Source of the DNA: a virus
DNA length: 64,000 nucleotides
Reading direction: 5' to 3' (one strand)
Virus record (IMG/VR): IMGVR_UViG_3300010883_000001
Span: 62,001 to 126,000 of that record
The position numbers and the translations under genes are program-made. Each line of letters opens with the position of its first letter. Within the stretch, counting starts at the first letter, position 1. A model generated the notes under the pieces. That model worked only from the letters and a program-made list of their open reading frames with translations. It did not search any database and was not told where the DNA came from. Positions 1 to 8,197 of this stretch are shown here, in pieces.

Positions 1-1
1 T

Positions 2-1576
2 AGTTGTAGGTTAATGCTGATTAATTTAAAGTCATTTGTTACCGATCCCTTTACTGACAATGCAACATTTGATTTTGATAAATTTTCAACTATTGTAATG
101 AAGGCACAACGTCTTATGGACGATATGGTTGATATTGAGATTGAACAGATTGATAAGATAATATCAAAAATAAATAAAGATCCAGAGCCAAAAGCTGTAA
201 AAAATATTGAGTTAAATTTATGGAAAAACATAAGAGATCGCGCAAAACAAGGTCGTAGAACCGGCTTAGGTATAACTGCGGTAGGTGATACATTGGCTGC
301 GTTGGGAATTAAATACGGATCAGATCAAAGTATTGAAAGTATTGAGTCTATATATCGTTCTTTGGCAATTGCATCATATCGTTCATCATGCCAGTTAGCA
401 AAAGAGCGTGGTGCTTTTCCTATTCACGATCATGAGCGCGAAGCGAACCACGAGTTTTTAAGTAGGATATTCGCTGCAGACCATGAGATAGAAGTTTTGA
501 ATAAGACATACGGTAGACGAAACATTGCATTAACAACGACGGCCCCTGCTGGATCTGTATCAGTCTTAACACAGACGTCTTCCGGTATTGAGCCGGCATT
601 TTTATTAAAATATACGAGAAGAAAAAAGTTAACTGAGAATGATGTTGATCCTCGAGTGGACTTTATAGATGATTCCGGAGATAAATGGCAGGAGTTTGAT
701 GTTTATCACCATGGATTTAAGCAATGGATGGACGTAACTGGACTAAAGAAGATTACAGATTCTCCTTATTTTGAGGCATGTTCTAATGATATCAACTGGG
801 TTCAAAAAGTGAAAGTCCAAGCCGCGGCCCAACGGTGGGTTTGTCATGCAATTTCAAATACAACGAACCTCCCTTCTGACACAACCATTGAAACAGTTAA
901 AGATGTATATATGGCTGGGTGGATATTAGGTTGTAAGGGCGTGACGGTTTATAGGGACGGCTGTAGATCTGGTGTCTTGATAGGTACTAGTGATAAAAAT
1001 GATAACTCAAAAAACCCTGATTTAGTTGAGAATGCTAATAAAAGACCTGATGTATTAGACTGTGAAATCCATAGAGCGACTATTAAAGGTGAAGACTGGA
1101 CAATACTCGTTGGAATAATGAATGATAGACCTTATGAAATATTTGGTGGTCTATCTGAATATGTTGAAATCCCTAAAAAATATGGTCAAGGAAGAATTCG
1201 TAAACGACCAAGAAAAACAATGTTGTCTAAGTATGATTTAACGATAGGAAGAAATGGCGATGAGATAATTATAAAGGATATAGTAAAAGTTTTCGATAAT
1301 CCTAATCATAGTGCTTTTTCGCGAACGTTATCACTTACTTTAAGGCATGGTGTACCTATCCATTATTTAGTAGAACAATTGCAGAAAGATAAGGACGCTG
1401 ACTTGTTTTCACTTTCTAGGGTCATAGCTAGGTGCCTAAAGAAATATATAAAGGATGGAACAAGGGCTGGAAACGGTACTATCACCTGTAACTGTACAAG
1501 TATAGAGCAAAGTAACGTAATATACCAAGAAGGATGCGCGATATGTTTAACTTGCGGCGCATCTAAGTGTGGGTAA
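2..1576 (+). CDS. nrdJ: Adenosylcobalamin-dependent (class II) ribonucleotide reductase, C-terminal part
   Basis: Reduces ribonucleotides to deoxyribonucleotides with B12 as radical source, supplying dNTPs for phage replication. The frame is open through the window edge (codons before the first ATG read S-C-R-L), so the N-terminal part, including the early active-site cysteine, lies upstream. Visible class II signatures are GRRTGLGITAVGD near residue 80 of the visible part, TTTAPAGSVSVLTQTSSGIEP around 170-190, the NLPSDTT loop followed by GCKGVTVYRDG near 290-320, and a C-terminal cysteine cluster (C-N-C, G-C-x-x-C-x-x-C, ending SKCG) that probably binds zinc and rereduces the enzyme. It is followed 10 bases later by iscU. 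An oxygen-independent, subunit-free reductase suits a phage of varied hosts. Family assignment is firm. Confidence 0.93.
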   Translation, partial: SCRLMLINLKSFVTDPFTDNATFDFDKFSTIVMKAQRLMDDMVDIEIEQIDKIISKINKDPEPKAVKNIELNLWKNIRDRAKQGRRTGLGITAVGDTLAALGIKYGSDQSIESIESIYRSLAIASYRSSCQLAKERGAFPIHDHEREANHEFLSRIFAADHEIEVLNKTYGRRNIALTTTAPAGSVSVLTQTSSGIEPAFLLKYTRRKKLTENDVDPRVDFIDDSGDKWQEFDVYHHGFKQWMDVTGLKKITDSPYFEACSNDINWVQKVKVQAAAQRWVCHAISNTTNLPSDTTIETVKDVYMAGWILGCKGVTVYRDGCRSGVLIGTSDKNDNSKNPDLVENANKRPDVLDCEIHRATIKGEDWTILVGIMNDRPYEIFGGLSEYVEIPKKYGQGRIRKRPRKTMLSKYDLTIGRNGDEIIIKDIVKVFDNPNHSAFSRTLSLTLRHGVPIHYLVEQLQKDKDADLFSLSRVIARCLKKYIKDGTRAGNGTITCNCTSIEQSNVIYQEGCAICLTCGASKCG

Positions 1577-1586
1577 AGGATAAAAT

Positions 1587-1979
1587 ATGGCATATTCTAA
1601 AAAAGTTATAGATCACTATGAAAACCCTAGAAATGTTGGTGCATTAGACAAGGATGATTTGAGGGTTGGAACAGGATTAGTCGGTGCTCCCGCATGCGGA
1701 GATGTGATGCGCTTACAGATTAAAGTTGATGAAAATGAAAAAATAATAGATGCTAAATTCAAAACATATGGCTGCGGATCCGCAATTGCTGCATCTTCTT
1801 TGTTAACTGAGTGGATAAAAGGACGCACAATAAATGAAGCGCTTGAAATTAAAAATACTGAAATAGTAGAATATCTAAGCTTACCACCAGTAAAAATACA
1901 CTGTTCTGTTTTAGCTGAAGATTCAATACGGGCAGCTATAAAAGATTATAGGAGTAAAGTTAGTGAAGTGGACTACTGA
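1587..1979 (+). CDS. iscU: IscU/NifU-type Fe-S cluster scaffold protein
   Basis: A 130-residue scaffold on which [2Fe-2S] clusters are assembled from IscS sulfur and passed to client proteins. All ligand positions are intact and carry the same numbers as in bacterial IscU: C37 (with D39), C63 and C106. The HscA/DnaK recognition motif LPPVK is present at 99-103, immediately before the third cysteine. It is nearly full length compared with cellular IscU (about 128 residues). It sits between nrdJ and a ClpP-like gene and overlaps the latter by 17 bases. No IscS, HscB or ferredoxin is seen here, so it presumably plugs into the host ISC machinery, delivering clusters to phage or host enzymes; the client is unknown. 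Confidence 0.9.
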   Translation: MAYSKKVIDHYENPRNVGALDKDDLRVGTGLVGAPACGDVMRLQIKVDENEKIIDAKFKTYGCGSAIAASSLLTEWIKGRTINEALEIKNTEIVEYLSLPPVKIHCSVLAEDSIRAAIKDYRSKVSEVDY

Positions 1980-2565
1980 GATATCACCCCTCTTAAAAGA
2001 ATATGAATTAAAGAAAAGTCCTATTATAGTACGGGTGAATAAGTTTGATGAAGAAAATGCAAAAGCATTTCATAACCAGGTTGCTGCTGCTCATAATACG
2101 GGTCAAAAAATAATTCCAGTTGTTATTGATTCATATGGAGGCCAGGTATATAGTTTAATGGCAATGATTAGCGCAATACAATATTCTGAGATTCCTATCG
2201 CAACAATTATTGAAGGAAAGGCAATGAGTTGTGGTGCCATTCTTTTTACATTCGGTGAGCAGGGTTTAAGATTCATAGATCCGAACGCGACTGTCATGAT
2301 TCACGATGTTTCTTCTATGGACTTCGGAAAAGTAGAAGAATTAAAAGCTGGCGCCGAAGAAGCTGATCGTTTAAACACCAAGATTTATGGTATGATGGCA
2401 AGGAATTGTGGTAAGAAAGATGATTATTTTATGAAGATTGTTGATAAGAAAAAGCACGCCGACTGGTTTCTTGATGCAGCTGCGGCAAAAAAGCATGGCC
2501 TTGCAAATCACATTAGGGTGCCTAAGATGCATATATCAATAGGTGTAGATATCGATTTTGAGTAA
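1963..2565 (+). CDS. ClpP-like serine peptidase
   Basis: A 200-residue ClpP/crotonase-fold peptidase. The catalytic triad can be placed: Ser89 in the A-M-S-C-G-A nucleophile elbow, His114 in MIHDVSS, and Asp167 exactly 13 residues before the Leu of the KKHGL helix, as in ClpP. The oxyanion-type glycines SYGGQV are at 57-62. The GTG start at 1963 is chosen because AGGAG lies 9 bases upstream; it overlaps the end of iscU. In phages such proteins act as prohead maturation proteases, or as free ClpP homologues that redirect host proteolysis. No Clp ATPase or capsid gene is visible here, so the role is open. Confidence 0.82.
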   Translation: MKWTTEISPLLKEYELKKSPIIVRVNKFDEENAKAFHNQVAAAHNTGQKIIPVVIDSYGGQVYSLMAMISAIQYSEIPIATIIEGKAMSCGAILFTFGEQGLRFIDPNATVMIHDVSSMDFGKVEELKAGAEEADRLNTKIYGMMARNCGKKDDYFMKIVDKKKHADWFLDAAAAKKHGLANHIRVPKMHISIGVDIDFE

Positions 2566-2578
2566 TTGTGTTTTTTTA

Positions 2579-2607
2579 ATTTAATGTTTTTAGTGACGCG
2601 GTATAAT
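2579..2607 (+). promoter_or_regulatory. Possible promoter upstream of the first fibre gene
   Basis: A perfect TATAAT (2602-2607) lies in the 103-base gap before the 1231-residue fibre gene. The hexamer 17 bases upstream (ATTTAA) is not close to TTGACA, and the TCGTGYAA element of the three other promoters is absent. The transcript leader would be T-rich with GTTAG/TTTTCG repeats. Confidence 0.3.
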
Positions 2608-2668
2608 TAACTAGCGCATTATAGTTTTGTTAGTTTTCGTTTTCGTTTTTGTTAGTTGAGTTAAGTAA

Positions 2669-5600
2669 GTGACTGCAATCAGTGTTAGAACATTAACCGT
2701 CAGATCTGGATCTGATGTGGTAATTTCTGATCCTACAACTATCGGGGCCACCGATGGTATTATCATTAATAATCTTGGAGCAGGATTCGCGGCGTTGACG
2801 GCATCTATTGGTGTTCCGGAAGATGGCTCATATGCTGAGGGATTATTCACCGACTTTAAACCAACTACTAGATTAGGGATAGCAATTGATAGATTTAATG
2901 AAATCTTAAAATTACTCGTTCCTTCACCCGCCCCAGATTTAAGTGATATTGCTCCGGAGAATACTGGATCATTTGCTAAGTTATCATTTGGATCATCAAA
3001 CGTAATATTACACTACACTAACTCTTCCACAAATGCAGGTTTCGCAGCCGTTGATACAAGCGGTCAGTATAGTCATTTACTGAGTAATGGATCAAGCATT
3101 AGAAGGGGCACTTTTAATGGAGCCACTAATATCTTTGGCGATGTTAATGAGCTAATATCAGAAGACAGGTACTCAAACAGTGTATTAAATTTTCCTTCTC
3201 ACTCATTTGGAAATGCAGAGTTAGGAAATCTAAATCTTGAAGTAAATGGTTCAAATATACATACAGTAGATTTATCAAATGCAGGTACCGGGTTGGGTCT
3301 TCCTGCTAGTGGTACACAGAATAATATAAATGGAAATGGCTCTGGGTTTAAGACGCTATCTGCTAAATCAACTGGAACATTTGAGAATAGTACAAGTTTT
3401 GAAACTTTTAAGCATAGGACAACCAGATTTCATATAGCTGCAGCTGATCAGTGCGTGGGATGGAATTATGCAAGAATTACACATACCGACGGCTCGGTCA
3501 CAAGGTCAACAAATTACGTAGAGTGGGTTAATGATACAGATAATAACGCATTAAGCGCAGCGGGAAATGCATTCACAAAAGATACATTTACACCGGGAAC
3601 AAACTTAAGTGGCGTAAAATATTATGCATCGGGAACTGCTAACTATAAGGTGCGTGTTTCGAACGCTTATAGAAATATATTCACGACAAAAAGTATTTCA
3701 TTTTCCCCCCTAACGAATGTCACAATCGCTGATCAGGCTTTCCCCGATATCGGAGGGGGCGAAAACCACACAAAGATACTACACATAACTGGATCTGCGA
3801 CTGTAAGTGCTACAAAGTTATTGAATGAATCAGTCGCCTCGGCAATAAATGTTGATCACCCGCTTAAGGCAAACCTCAATGGTGCTGGTGGTGCAACACT
3901 ATCAGGTATATTATTATATCGCTTGAGTGATACATCAACATCAATATTGGAAACGTTTAGACAGGAGACACAGAGGTTACAGTCGGGCTCATTTAATGCT
4001 CAAGCAGATTTGTCTGGTGTTGGGTGGGATTCTACATCACATGTATCCGGAGCAAACCCACATGGTGATGGTCTTTTATTCTATAATGAAAAATTAGTAG
4101 CACCTAGAAATTCATTGCTTTCAGGTGATTTCAGAAATGCAGCCGAGGGAGGTTCTATAGCTATAGCTCCAAATAGTAACCCTAACTACTCTGGGATTAA
4201 TGCTGGAACAAGGACATTTTTTAGATCATTTACGAATGCCTTGGGCTCAGCTGCTGACTCGGTTTCGCTAACGATCCAAGGGTCTTCAAATATCATTAAT
4301 TATGATGCTGCATTCGGCGTAGGAAAATGTAGGATTTTCGTTAAGTTTCCAACCGGCTCTGGGGGGAAAGCGACAGGCTGGCTAGATGTATCAAAACAGT
4401 TTATATCGGGTACATATGCTAATGGCGCCGGTGTGGTATACGGGGCATTAGATAATACGCTGAACTCCACAATTGGTTGTACTTTTGGAAACAGAAGAAT
4501 TACTAATGGCGAGAAAGTCGCACTTAAAGTAGAGGCAGCTGCATCATGGACTGGAAATATAGGGCAGATAAGTGTTACATTTGGGGCCTCTAATGCCGTT
4601 GATGCTCCCAATCTTACGACTATTACCTCAACAACAAATGGCACTAGTGCAAAGCTAAGTTTTGGTTCATCGAATTCGATAGCAGGATATTCAAATGTTG
4701 CCGTCACACATGGGGTTACAGCATCAGTCGATGCTAATGGCTCATATGCAACTGGCAGTCCTATTAATAGGCATGCAGTATTCATTGCTGCAAATACCGG
4801 TGTAACAGCATCGGTCTCATCGGGTGTTGCCGCAAATTCACCAAATTATCCAGTAAGATCTTTTGGTGAGGGTGATACTGGGACATTACAATTAGAGCTA
4901 AATAGCGCCGTTGTGCATACGATGGATTTAGCAACATTTTCAGGTGCTGGTGCACCAGGATCGGGTACGGCACAGTCTTTGACGAGTGGTACTGGGTTTG
5001 TAAGCGTTAGTACATCTCAACCCGCGACGGGCTCAAATGGTATACCTGATTTCTTAAAGATGACAAGAACGGCAAACTTGGTCGTATCTGCCAGTACGAT
5101 GCGTAATGGGTGGAATTATGCCAGGGTTATTCATACTGCTCCCGCGGGTGATAGGGCAACAAACTATGTTGAATGGGTTATCGATGGTGACACAACATCG
5201 GTAACGATTGATCCAGTACTGGAAAATTTTACTGATGAAACAACATTCTATCAGAGTGGCGTAAAATACTTCGTAAATCCAAGAACGTTCTTTAAGGCAT
5301 CCGTGATCGGTTCCTATCTGAATGTATATTCAGATTCTGCTTCTGCAATATCATTCAATAATTTGTCAAACGTATCAGTGTCTGCGATTACGGGATCTGG
5401 TGATGGTGTTACAACAGCTATAGCTGCTGCTGCATCAATGGCCAAGCCGGCGATCAATACCACCATTGTTAACGCCGAACAAAAGGTACTAAATCTTACT
5501 GGGACCTTAGATTTTTCGCGTGCGTCAAGTCTCCCAGAGGATGCACACACCGCCGGCGCTCGACTCAATGTTATACATCCGTTTGAAGGTACAACAACAA

Positions 5601-6364
5601 CCACGACTCTTACAAAGTCAAATTTTCTAGTATATAGCAGTTCTGATTCATCAAATATAAATACTGTCGAAAATTTTTCACATGAAGCCTACAGGGTAAT
5701 ATCGGGTAGCTATACAACACAAGCCTCATTAACAAACTCGGGAAATAAGTGGAATCCACAAACTTCGCTGAATGGCGTTGATGGTGGCCATAATACGGGT
5801 CTTTTAGTTTATAATGGTCATATATATTCACTCAAAGCGAAAGGAAATTCCGGAGATTTTAGAAATATAGCAGATGGAGGGATCTATCAGGGCCCCTTAT
5901 CAAACGTAAATTATAGTGCACCATCAAATTCTACTAGAACATATATTAGGTATTTTAGGAATAATAATTCCGGAGACAGGCCTGAGATTACTATTACTAT
6001 AACCGGCGACGCCACGGCTGTAGCACAGCAGTCAAATATCGGGGGTGATACAGTGGGAACGCTGGGGGCTAGCAAAAATATTTTTATCGAAGCAAAAATT
6101 CCAGGTAAAACTGGGTGGCTTGACGTTATGCGTTCGACTGATGGCGCAGGTACGCTCTCTGACGGCGACGGCGCTCTTTCAGGAGATCAAGATACCGGCA
6201 TCGATGGATCGGGTGCAATTAATATATGCACCTTTAACGGCGTTACTCTGGATGGAGAAACTTCAGGTGGGGGAGCTGGAACGGGCGAGCTAGTTGCCAT
6301 AAGGATGCAAGCACATAAAGACTGGACAGGGTACATCTCACAGATCTCTGTCACGTATGTATAA
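2669..6364 (+). CDS. Giant tandem-duplicated tail-fibre/adhesin-like virion protein
   Basis: A 1231-residue beta-rich protein (Ser/Thr/Gly/Asn/Ala-rich, few Cys), start GTG. The first 100 residues hold a helix reading T-R-L-G-I-A-I-D-R-F-N-E-I-L-K-L-L, typical of the N-terminal attachment part of marine phage fibres. The rest is two copies of a roughly 550-residue module: each begins with AKLSFGSSN (about residues 108 and 660), passes through GWNYAR, TNYVEW, SGDFRN and TGWLDV, and ends W-T-G-x-I-x-Q-I-S-V-T. The copies are diverged, so the duplication is old. It is followed 10 bases later by a second structural gene. The likely role is a fibre or decoration protein contacting the host surface; no enzymatic motif was recognised. 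Confidence 0.7.
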   Translation: MTAISVRTLTVRSGSDVVISDPTTIGATDGIIINNLGAGFAALTASIGVPEDGSYAEGLFTDFKPTTRLGIAIDRFNEILKLLVPSPAPDLSDIAPENTGSFAKLSFGSSNVILHYTNSSTNAGFAAVDTSGQYSHLLSNGSSIRRGTFNGATNIFGDVNELISEDRYSNSVLNFPSHSFGNAELGNLNLEVNGSNIHTVDLSNAGTGLGLPASGTQNNINGNGSGFKTLSAKSTGTFENSTSFETFKHRTTRFHIAAADQCVGWNYARITHTDGSVTRSTNYVEWVNDTDNNALSAAGNAFTKDTFTPGTNLSGVKYYASGTANYKVRVSNAYRNIFTTKSISFSPLTNVTIADQAFPDIGGGENHTKILHITGSATVSATKLLNESVASAINVDHPLKANLNGAGGATLSGILLYRLSDTSTSILETFRQETQRLQSGSFNAQADLSGVGWDSTSHVSGANPHGDGLLFYNEKLVAPRNSLLSGDFRNAAEGGSIAIAPNSNPNYSGINAGTRTFFRSFTNALGSAADSVSLTIQGSSNIINYDAAFGVGKCRIFVKFPTGSGGKATGWLDVSKQFISGTYANGAGVVYGALDNTLNSTIGCTFGNRRITNGEKVALKVEAAASWTGNIGQISVTFGASNAVDAPNLTTITSTTNGTSAKLSFGSSNSIAGYSNVAVTHGVTASVDANGSYATGSPINRHAVFIAANTGVTASVSSGVAANSPNYPVRSFGEGDTGTLQLELNSAVVHTMDLATFSGAGAPGSGTAQSLTSGTGFVSVSTSQPATGSNGIPDFLKMTRTANLVVSASTMRNGWNYARVIHTAPAGDRATNYVEWVIDGDTTSVTIDPVLENFTDETTFYQSGVKYFVNPRTFFKASVIGSYLNVYSDSASAISFNNLSNVSVSAITGSGDGVTTAIAAAASMAKPAINTTIVNAEQKVLNLTGTLDFSRASSLPEDAHTAGARLNVIHPFEGTTTTTTLTKSNFLVYSSSDSSNINTVENFSHEAYRVISGSYTTQASLTNSGNKWNPQTSLNGVDGGHNTGLLVYNGHIYSLKAKGNSGDFRNIADGGIYQGPLSNVNYSAPSNSTRTYIRYFRNNNSGDRPEITITITGDATAVAQQSNIGGDTVGTLGASKNIFIEAKIPGKTGWLDVMRSTDGAGTLSDGDGALSGDQDTGIDGSGAINICTFNGVTLDGETSGGGAGTGELVAIRMQAHKDWTGYISQISVTYV

Positions 6365-6374
6365 GGAGTAAGTT

Positions 6375-7715
6375 ATGGCTGGAAAGACTAATCAGACTGC
6401 AACACTCTTCGCACAGAAAAAGCTTCTAGGTAAAGCTAATACCAGTAATTTAAAGTCAGATTCTCAAGAGCTAATAGGCTCAAGTATTCAGGCAGGTACA
6501 CAGGCATTATTTGGACAGCTTATACCTGCAGTTCCAGTACAGACATTAAGCATAATTCAATCTGCTAGCATGGGTGCCCCGGCAACAGTTGAGTATGTTG
6601 ATTTTACTGTCCATGTTGTAACCGGCACTACTTATGATGGAAATGATTCTGGTGCTGGTGGCGATGGCTCACAAGATCCGGGCCCGCACTGTTATAAGCT
6701 TAAGTTATCGCCAGGGTATCAGGCTGCTACCGCAAATCCGAGTGCTGGAACATACCCCTTTAATAATAGCGCAACTTTACATGAAACCTTGGGTACCCTA
6801 CAGATAATCCCCCCCAATTTCTCTCAGGCAGCGCCTAACCCATACATTCTTAATATATACGATGGTGATCCTGCCGGCGCGGGTAATAAATTAGCACTAT
6901 TAGATGAAATAGACTGGCAACTAGATCCATATAATGGCGTTTTATATATTCAAGATTACGACGCGTCGAAGATTCCTACACATGCAAGAGGCTTTATATA
7001 TGTAGGAAAGATGCTAGATGATGTGCTTGATTCCTTATCAGGTTCCTCAGGTAACTCAGCAACAGGATCAGCACCAAATAATATAAAAAATAGATCAAAA
7101 CAGACTTATTTTATAACATCATCAGTATCAGCTGGAGCACTTATTCAAGTTGCAAATACAAGTTTTTCAGTTGCAGGTTACCATCCAGAGCTGGTGGATG
7201 TTTCTTTGAATGGTGCTTTATTGGTTTCTGGTTCAACGGCTCAGGTCGCTGCCAAAGAAGTAGATTATCTTATCAAAGATGATAGTACCTTAAGGTTTTC
7301 TTTTGATCTTTCGCAGGATGATTTATTATCTGTTAATGTTTTTGCTAGTGGAACTATTTCTGATGAAACAATCTTGACATATACATCTAGTAGTATGTTA
7401 TCAATGAGCAGAAAACTTACACCTGGCTCTGGCATATTATTTTCGTCTGCTAGTGCTGGTATATTTGAGATATCCTCACAAAGAATTAAAACAAACTATA
7501 CACTTACTGCTCCTCTTTCTGCTGACGCAATACTTAATATTGCTGGGGCTTCCTTTGACAAGGGTGCCATTAACCAGGACAGGATTGATGTTTACGTCAA
7601 CGGAAGGATGATGATAACCGGTTCATCAAGTGATTATTTCATAACTGGACCGAATACATTATATTTTAAATTTGATTTAAGCATTGACGATAAGATAACA
7701 ACAGTGGTACAATGA
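6375..7715 (+). CDS. Structural protein with two C-terminal 'LNG' modules
   Basis: A 446-residue virion-type protein with a clear ribosome site (AAGGAG, 7 bases before ATG). The N-terminal region (1-70) contains Gln/Ser-rich helices, followed by a predicted beta domain (80-210) with Asp-rich loops (ILNIYDGDPAG, DYDASKIP) that could bind metal. The C-terminal half carries two copies of a module with the pattern V-D-V-x-L-N-G-x-L-L-V-S-G-S, D-Y, F-x-F-D-L-x-x-D-D (around 275-325 and 395-446). The same module ends the 724- and 1070-residue proteins downstream, so the three probably assemble or bind in the same way. No family name is assignable beyond fibre or tail-associated protein. Confidence 0.65.
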   Translation: MAGKTNQTATLFAQKKLLGKANTSNLKSDSQELIGSSIQAGTQALFGQLIPAVPVQTLSIIQSASMGAPATVEYVDFTVHVVTGTTYDGNDSGAGGDGSQDPGPHCYKLKLSPGYQAATANPSAGTYPFNNSATLHETLGTLQIIPPNFSQAAPNPYILNIYDGDPAGAGNKLALLDEIDWQLDPYNGVLYIQDYDASKIPTHARGFIYVGKMLDDVLDSLSGSSGNSATGSAPNNIKNRSKQTYFITSSVSAGALIQVANTSFSVAGYHPELVDVSLNGALLVSGSTAQVAAKEVDYLIKDDSTLRFSFDLSQDDLLSVNVFASGTISDETILTYTSSSMLSMSRKLTPGSGILFSSASAGIFEISSQRIKTNYTLTAPLSADAILNIAGASFDKGAINQDRIDVYVNGRMMITGSSSDYFITGPNTLYFKFDLSIDDKITTVVQ

Positions 7716-7850
7716 TCATAGAGATTAATATTTTCCACAATTCTCTTGCGGTTAACATTATTGTTAGAGATATAAGAACGTTTATAGCAAATTATTTGTT
7801 AAAAGAGTGATATTTAAAAGCGTAGACGTGGTAGAAATATAAGGAACAAT

Positions 7851-8078
7851 ATGACTGATGAAAAAAAGACATATGAAACATCGGATCTTGCTATAGCGGC
7901 ATACCTGATGTTGAAGGGACACACCCTTACACATGCCGGAAGACATGCAACCGGTCGTTTTAGTTTCATCTTTAATGACGATGATCAATTGTGCAAGGCT
8001 CATGCAGTAGAATTTTTAAGTTCAGAGTGCTGCAAATTTGATACACATGTAAAAAATTTAAAGAAATTAATTTATTAG
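7851..8078 (+). CDS. Small DUF5659-like protein
   Basis: A 75-residue protein preceded by AAGGA. The pattern ETSDLAIAAYLMLKGH, then a short beta stretch (GRFSFIF), then a C-terminal H-V-K-N-L-K-K-L-I-Y helix resembles DUF5659, small proteins found in phages and Gram-positive bacteria whose function is unknown. It sits alone between two fibre genes and is flanked by non-coding leaders of about 120-135 bases, so it may be transcribed with either. Confidence 0.55.
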   Translation: MTDEKKTYETSDLAIAAYLMLKGHTLTHAGRHATGRFSFIFNDDDQLCKAHAVEFLSSECCKFDTHVKNLKKLIY

Positions 8079-8197
8079 ATAGGATGTCTTCTTTCGTATA
8101 GTATAGTTAATATCAGTTATTGTTAGTTTCGTCAGTTTGTCAAGTTTCATATTTTATTTACCTTAGGGTTTAGTAAGTTTAGAAGGGTTATTAGTTT

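Noticed and set aside
4300-4785. 161-residue minus-strand open frame inside the 1231-residue gene
   Set aside because: Antisense to a clearly coding beta-repeat protein; composition mirrors it and no ribosome site is present.
5650-5662. TATAAATA inside the 1231-residue fibre gene as a late promoter
   Set aside because: It is inside coding sequence (S-N-I-N-T) with no gene start nearby.
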